Shown one piece after another: positions 18,243-21,008 of a stretch of DNA of 21,008 nucleotides. Source of the stretch: Anaerolineales bacterium (GTDB lineage Bacteria; Chloroflexota; Anaerolineae; 4572-78; J111). Each line of letters begins with the position of its first letter. Positions within the stretch are counted from its first letter, which is position 1. The translations under genes and the position numbers were made by a program. Location of the stretch: the NCBI GenBank assembly GCA_012032575.1, contig JAAUSP010000061.1, forward strand, positions 1-21,008. The letters run 5' to 3'. Below the pieces are notes generated by a model that made no database searches, was not told where the DNA came from, and was given only the letters and a program-made list of their open reading frames with translations.

Positions 18243-18851
18243 ATGAGCCAGAATTTAGACCCAGATCAAACCCCATCCCCCTCCTCTCCTGGTGGGCCAG
18301 AAATAGGCGAGGAGATGACTCTCAAAACCTACGCCCGCGGTGACAAAATCGGCGGACGTTACGAGGTCTATCAAGTGATTATGCATGGCGGCATGGGCGA
18401 CATCTATTTTTGCCTTGACCTAGAAGAGGATTTACCTTTAGCACTTAAAACCTTTAAGCCTCGTCTCATTGCCAAAAATCCCCGGATTCGAGAATTGTTT
18501 TACCAGGAAGTCGGTACCTGGGTGGGCCTGGAAAAGCATCCTAATATCGTGCGCTGCTATTACCTGGACACGCTTGATAACCTGCCCTTTATGTTCCTGG
18601 AATGGATTGCCGACCCTGACCGGGAACGCACCGACCTGGCCTATTGGCTCCACAAACGCGGCCCGCTTGACCTACGCCTGGCTCTCGACTTTGCTATTGA
18701 CAGTCTGTCGGGGCTTGAGTCACGCTGCCCAAAAACAGCCCGGCTTAGTGCATCGAGATTTGAAACCTGCCAACATTTTGATTACTCAGGACAGAATGGC
18801 CAAAATCACCGACTTTGGTCTGGCGACGGTGGCGCAGCAGGCCAACCTTGA
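18243..18851 (+). CDS. Hanks-type Ser/Thr protein kinase, N-lobe frame (disrupted)
   Basis: This frame encodes the kinase start and N-lobe: a ~35-residue Pro/Ser-rich head, then YEVYQVIMHGGMGDIYFCLD with a glycine-rich loop (Gly49, Gly50, Gly52), the catalytic Lys69 in LPLALKTFKP, HPNIVRCYYLD and FMFLEWIADPD. True coding ends near 18713 (about residue 157, ALDFAIDSLSGL); after that the frame reads nonsense to 18851 while the next frame carries the HRD loop. Removing one G from the GGGG at 18710-18713 restores a typical SLSGLSHAAQ. The whole gene would run 18243-20755 as kinase plus TPRs. Start: no strong Shine-Dalgarno site. Confidence 0.75.
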   Translation: MSQNLDPDQTPSPSSPGGPEIGEEMTLKTYARGDKIGGRYEVYQVIMHGGMGDIYFCLDLEEDLPLALKTFKPRLIAKNPRIRELFYQEVGTWVGLEKHPNIVRCYYLDTLDNLPFMFLEWIADPDRERTDLAYWLHKRGPLDLRLALDFAIDSLSGLESRCPKTARLSASRFETCQHFDYSGQNGQNHRLWSGDGGAAGQP

Positions 18852-19359
18852 GTTGACCGACCTGCCCTTTTCCCCCGGCGAGAGTCAAAGCCTGCTGCAT
18901 CTGGGCAGCTTTGTCGGTACCCCGGCTTATGCCGCCCCGGAGCATTGGGATACGCCGGAAAAGGTAGATGGCCGTGCCGATATTTACGCTGTTGGTTGTA
19001 TATTGTATGAGATACTGACCGGCAAAAGGCCGTTTGAAGTAGATTTTAAGCCGGGCAACCCTAGTGAAAAATCGGCCTGGCTTGAAAACTGGCGATTGGC
19101 TCATGAGCAGAAATCGCTATCTTTGCCGGGGGATTGGCCGGCCAGCTTGAGGGAGATTGTGCAAACTTGTTTGCAGAAAGAGTCGGGGCGGCGATTTGCG
19201 GATGTAGAGGAGTTGCTTGAAGATATATCGCGGGTTTATGAGGAGCAGTTTGGTGAAGTACCAAAAACAATTGAGATAGTTCAGACCTTATATCTGCGGA
19301 TGATTATAACGCTTGGGGTGTTACTTATGATCGAATTGAGGAGTATGAGAGAGCTTTGA
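18714..19359 (+). pseudogene. Hanks-type Ser/Thr kinase, C-lobe in shifted frame
   Basis: Continuation of the kinase in the +1 frame. It shows the catalytic loop LVHRDLKPANILI (Asp at 18757), the DFG motif KITDFGLAT (18811-18819), the activation segment ending in TPAYAAPEHW (18925-18951), DIYAVGCILYEILTGKRPFE and CLQKESGRRFADVEELLEDI. All catalytic residues are therefore present if the frame is repaired. Its own in-frame tail after about residue IEIVQ (TLYLRMIITLGVLL) is out-of-frame TPR sequence. The frame has no plausible start of its own; it is the middle third of one gene. Confidence 0.75.
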
Positions 19360-20723
19360 GCAATTATGGTAAAGCTATTCAGCTTGCCCCTCATTTTGCT
19401 ATAGCTTATCTGAATCGTGGTGGAACTTACACCAAGTTAAAAAGATACGAAGAGGCTTTGGTAGATTATACTCAAGCAATCCGTTTTAACCCTAATCTTG
19501 CCCATATCTATATGAATCGTGGCATCACTTATGAGTTATTGCAACGGCATGAGGAGGCACTAGCTGACTATACCTATGCTATTCGCCTTGACCCTAATTC
19601 AGCTCAAATCTACTACAATCGCGGTCTTACCTATCAAGTTCTAAAGAGGGACGAGGATGCTATAGTAGACTATACTCAAACCATTCGTCTTGACCCTAAT
19701 TTTGCTCAAGCCTACACTAATCTTGGTGTTGTTTATGCCAATTTGGAACGATATGAAGATGCTTTAGCTAATTACGCCCAAGCTATTCACCTTGATCCTA
19801 ATCTTGTTGAAGCCTACATTAATCGTGCCATCACTTATGATCTGCTGCAACATTATGAGGAATCGCTAACCAACTATTCCCAAGCTATTCGCCTTGATCC
19901 CAGTAATGCCTACCTCTACTTTAGTCGTGGCAACTCCCACAAAGAATTGCAACAGTATGAGGAAGCTATACCAGACTATACCCAAGCCATTTACCTTGAC
20001 TCCAGTAATACCCAGGTTTATTGCAATCGTGGCAATACCTATCGCACATTGGGGCTGCATCAAGAGGCTATAGCTGATTATACCCAAGCTATTCGGCTTG
20101 ACCCTGGTCAGGCTCAAGTCTTTAATAATCGTGGTTTAAGTTACTATGACCTACAACAATCTGAGCAGGCTTTGACGGACTTCACTCAAGCTATTCATTT
20201 AGACCCAAATCTTGTCCAAGCTTACACTAATCGCGGACTTCTTTATGCCAATCAACGACAGTATGAAGATGCATTTGCTGATTTCTCACATTCTATTCAA
20301 CTTGACCCCAATGTTTTCCAAACCTACGGCAATCGTGCTATTGCTTACCAAACCTTACAAAGATATGAAGATGCCATAGCAGATTACACCCAATTCATTC
20401 ACCTTAATCCAAATGATCCTCAAGCCTATAACAATCGTGGTATCGCTTTTACTAGTTTACAGCGGTATGGAGAAGCCTTCGCTGATTTTACTAAAGCTAT
20501 TGAACTTGACCCCAATCTTGACCAAGCTGACTCAAACAGGCGAAGCCTTGAGCAATTAGCCTTTGAAGCACTTAAGGGGGCTGATTCAATTGACCAAATG
20601 AAGCAAGCGGTGTTACAGTTTCCATTTATAACGGATGGTGAGTTTATAGGTGTGCTTCAGATGGTGATAGCTATAACTCAGAAAATGTCACCAATGATAA
20701 GCTTTCCCTTGAAGAACGATTGA
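19356..20723 (+). CDS. TPR-repeat region, C-terminal part of kinase-TPR protein
   Basis: Eleven near-identical 34-residue tetratricopeptide repeats (type YxNRGxxYxxLxRYEEALADYTQAIRLDPN), plus a twelfth (AWGVTYDRIEEYERALSNYG) in the same frame before the nominal TTG at 19356. The frame is open from 19275 and no ribosome-binding site precedes the TTG, so it is the C-terminal part of the preceding kinase. Such repeats form a superhelix for protein binding. The tail reads VLQFPFITDGEFIGV, after which another frame (ending at 20755) reads the protein-like NDKLSLEERLTWLYRIANGE, suggesting a third frame change between about 20642 and 20700. The region is AT-richer than the kinase part. Confidence 0.8.
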   Translation: MSNYGKAIQLAPHFAIAYLNRGGTYTKLKRYEEALVDYTQAIRFNPNLAHIYMNRGITYELLQRHEEALADYTYAIRLDPNSAQIYYNRGLTYQVLKRDEDAIVDYTQTIRLDPNFAQAYTNLGVVYANLERYEDALANYAQAIHLDPNLVEAYINRAITYDLLQHYEESLTNYSQAIRLDPSNAYLYFSRGNSHKELQQYEEAIPDYTQAIYLDSSNTQVYCNRGNTYRTLGLHQEAIADYTQAIRLDPGQAQVFNNRGLSYYDLQQSEQALTDFTQAIHLDPNLVQAYTNRGLLYANQRQYEDAFADFSHSIQLDPNVFQTYGNRAIAYQTLQRYEDAIADYTQFIHLNPNDPQAYNNRGIAFTSLQRYGEAFADFTKAIELDPNLDQADSNRRSLEQLAFEALKGADSIDQMKQAVLQFPFITDGEFIGVLQMVIAITQKMSPMISFPLKND

Positions 20724-20777
20724 CATGGCTCTATAGAATTGCTAATGGGGAGTAAAAACACAAAAAGGAACCATCCC

Positions 20778-20966
20778 ATGCTCACCACCCTCGATAAAGT
20801 AAAACGTCTGGAACAATACTTGGCCGCCGATAATTCAACCGTTGATCCGGTGCTGGATACAACAATTGATAAACTTCTGGCGCGGGAACAGGCGCGTATT
20901 GTGGAATTGAAAACCCGTTTACAGGAGCGGTGTGCCTTCTTTGAACAAAAATATGCCTCAGTTTAG
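20778..20966 (+). CDS. Small antitoxin-like protein, frame-disrupted and cut by the window edge
   Basis: The 62 residues (MLTTLDKVKRLEQYLAADNS, then DTTIDKLLAREQARIVELKT, ending ERCAFFEQKYASV) are helical and charged. AGGA lies eight bases before the ATG. After the TAG at 20964-20966 another frame reads EDFYEQYQS (20966-20992), and the original frame then resumes with GQMGD (20994-21008). Joining these gives a continuous protein-like sequence, as I recall for a family of antitoxin-like proteins in Chloroflexota and Cyanobacteria, so two one-base changes probably split it. The remainder lies beyond the window. Recognition is from memory and not certain. Confidence 0.5.
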   Translation: MLTTLDKVKRLEQYLAADNSTVDPVLDTTIDKLLAREQARIVELKTRLQERCAFFEQKYASV

Positions 20967-21008
20967 AAGATTTTTATGAGCAGTATCAAAGCCGGGCAAA
21001 TGGGTGAC

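Noticed and set aside
18469..18720. Independent start at 18469 for the second kinase frame
   Set aside because: Translation from 18469 to about 18713 is an out-of-frame reading of the N-lobe; the kinase motifs begin only after 18714.
19380..20540. DNA-level tandem repeat array
   Set aside because: The 102-base periodicity comes from the protein TPR repeats; at DNA level the units diverge too much to be an independent repeat element.

Overview
The window looks like a chromosomal segment of a Gram-variable, probably Chloroflexota (Anaerolineae-like) bacterium. This is inferred from the 16S/23S rRNA character, the Uma2, PIN, NERD and Hanks-kinase/TPR genes, and NarL-type regulators; it was not tested by alignment. 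The housekeeping backbone comprises surE, dnaX-ybaB-recR, a complete tRNA-less 16S-23S-5S operon, a CNNM/CBS transporter, cdd and recO. Two accessory blocks are set into it.

Left part (1-4668). The 3' end of an unidentified gene converges on surE. A visibly AT-richer minus-strand operon (3571 down to 1484) follows. It encodes a Cys-rich double-psi beta-barrel protein without a signal peptide, a Tat-exported protein, an unknown soluble protein and a frame-disrupted lipoprotein. It has a candidate TTGACA promoter at one end and an intrinsic terminator at the other. Upstream lie a perfect 30-bp palindrome and a NarL-type regulator whose receiver lacks the acidic pair and the conserved lysine.

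Middle (4669-12790). dnaX-ybaB-recR is followed by the rRNA operon. The rRNA operon has tandem promoters, boxA-like elements before both 16S and 23S, long processing stems, and terminator-like hairpins with U-tracts in the leader and in the 16S-23S spacer. This arrangement implies that antitermination is needed to read through.

Right part (12791-21008). A CNNM/CBS transporter sits behind a promoter whose -10 lies in an 18-bp palindrome. Then come cytidine deaminase and recO, the latter with a TATAAT box so close to its ATG that the mRNA is probably leaderless. After recO the tightly packed accessory cassette begins: Uma2 nuclease, a small coiled-coil/antitoxin gene split at an in-phase A AAA AAA heptamer, a PIN toxin, a NERD-FHA fusion, a Hanks-type Ser/Thr kinase with C-terminal TPRs, and a second small antitoxin-like gene cut by the window edge. 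The NERD-FHA and kinase-TPR pair is the best candidate for a little-described signalling or defence module.

Several genes of the cassette, and the lipoprotein, are broken by single-base frame changes, some next to homopolymers. This is either decay or sequence error and matters for any reading of the region. Three intergenic regions carry hairpins whose arms are tandem 6-8-bp units, a recurrent repeat style of this genome.
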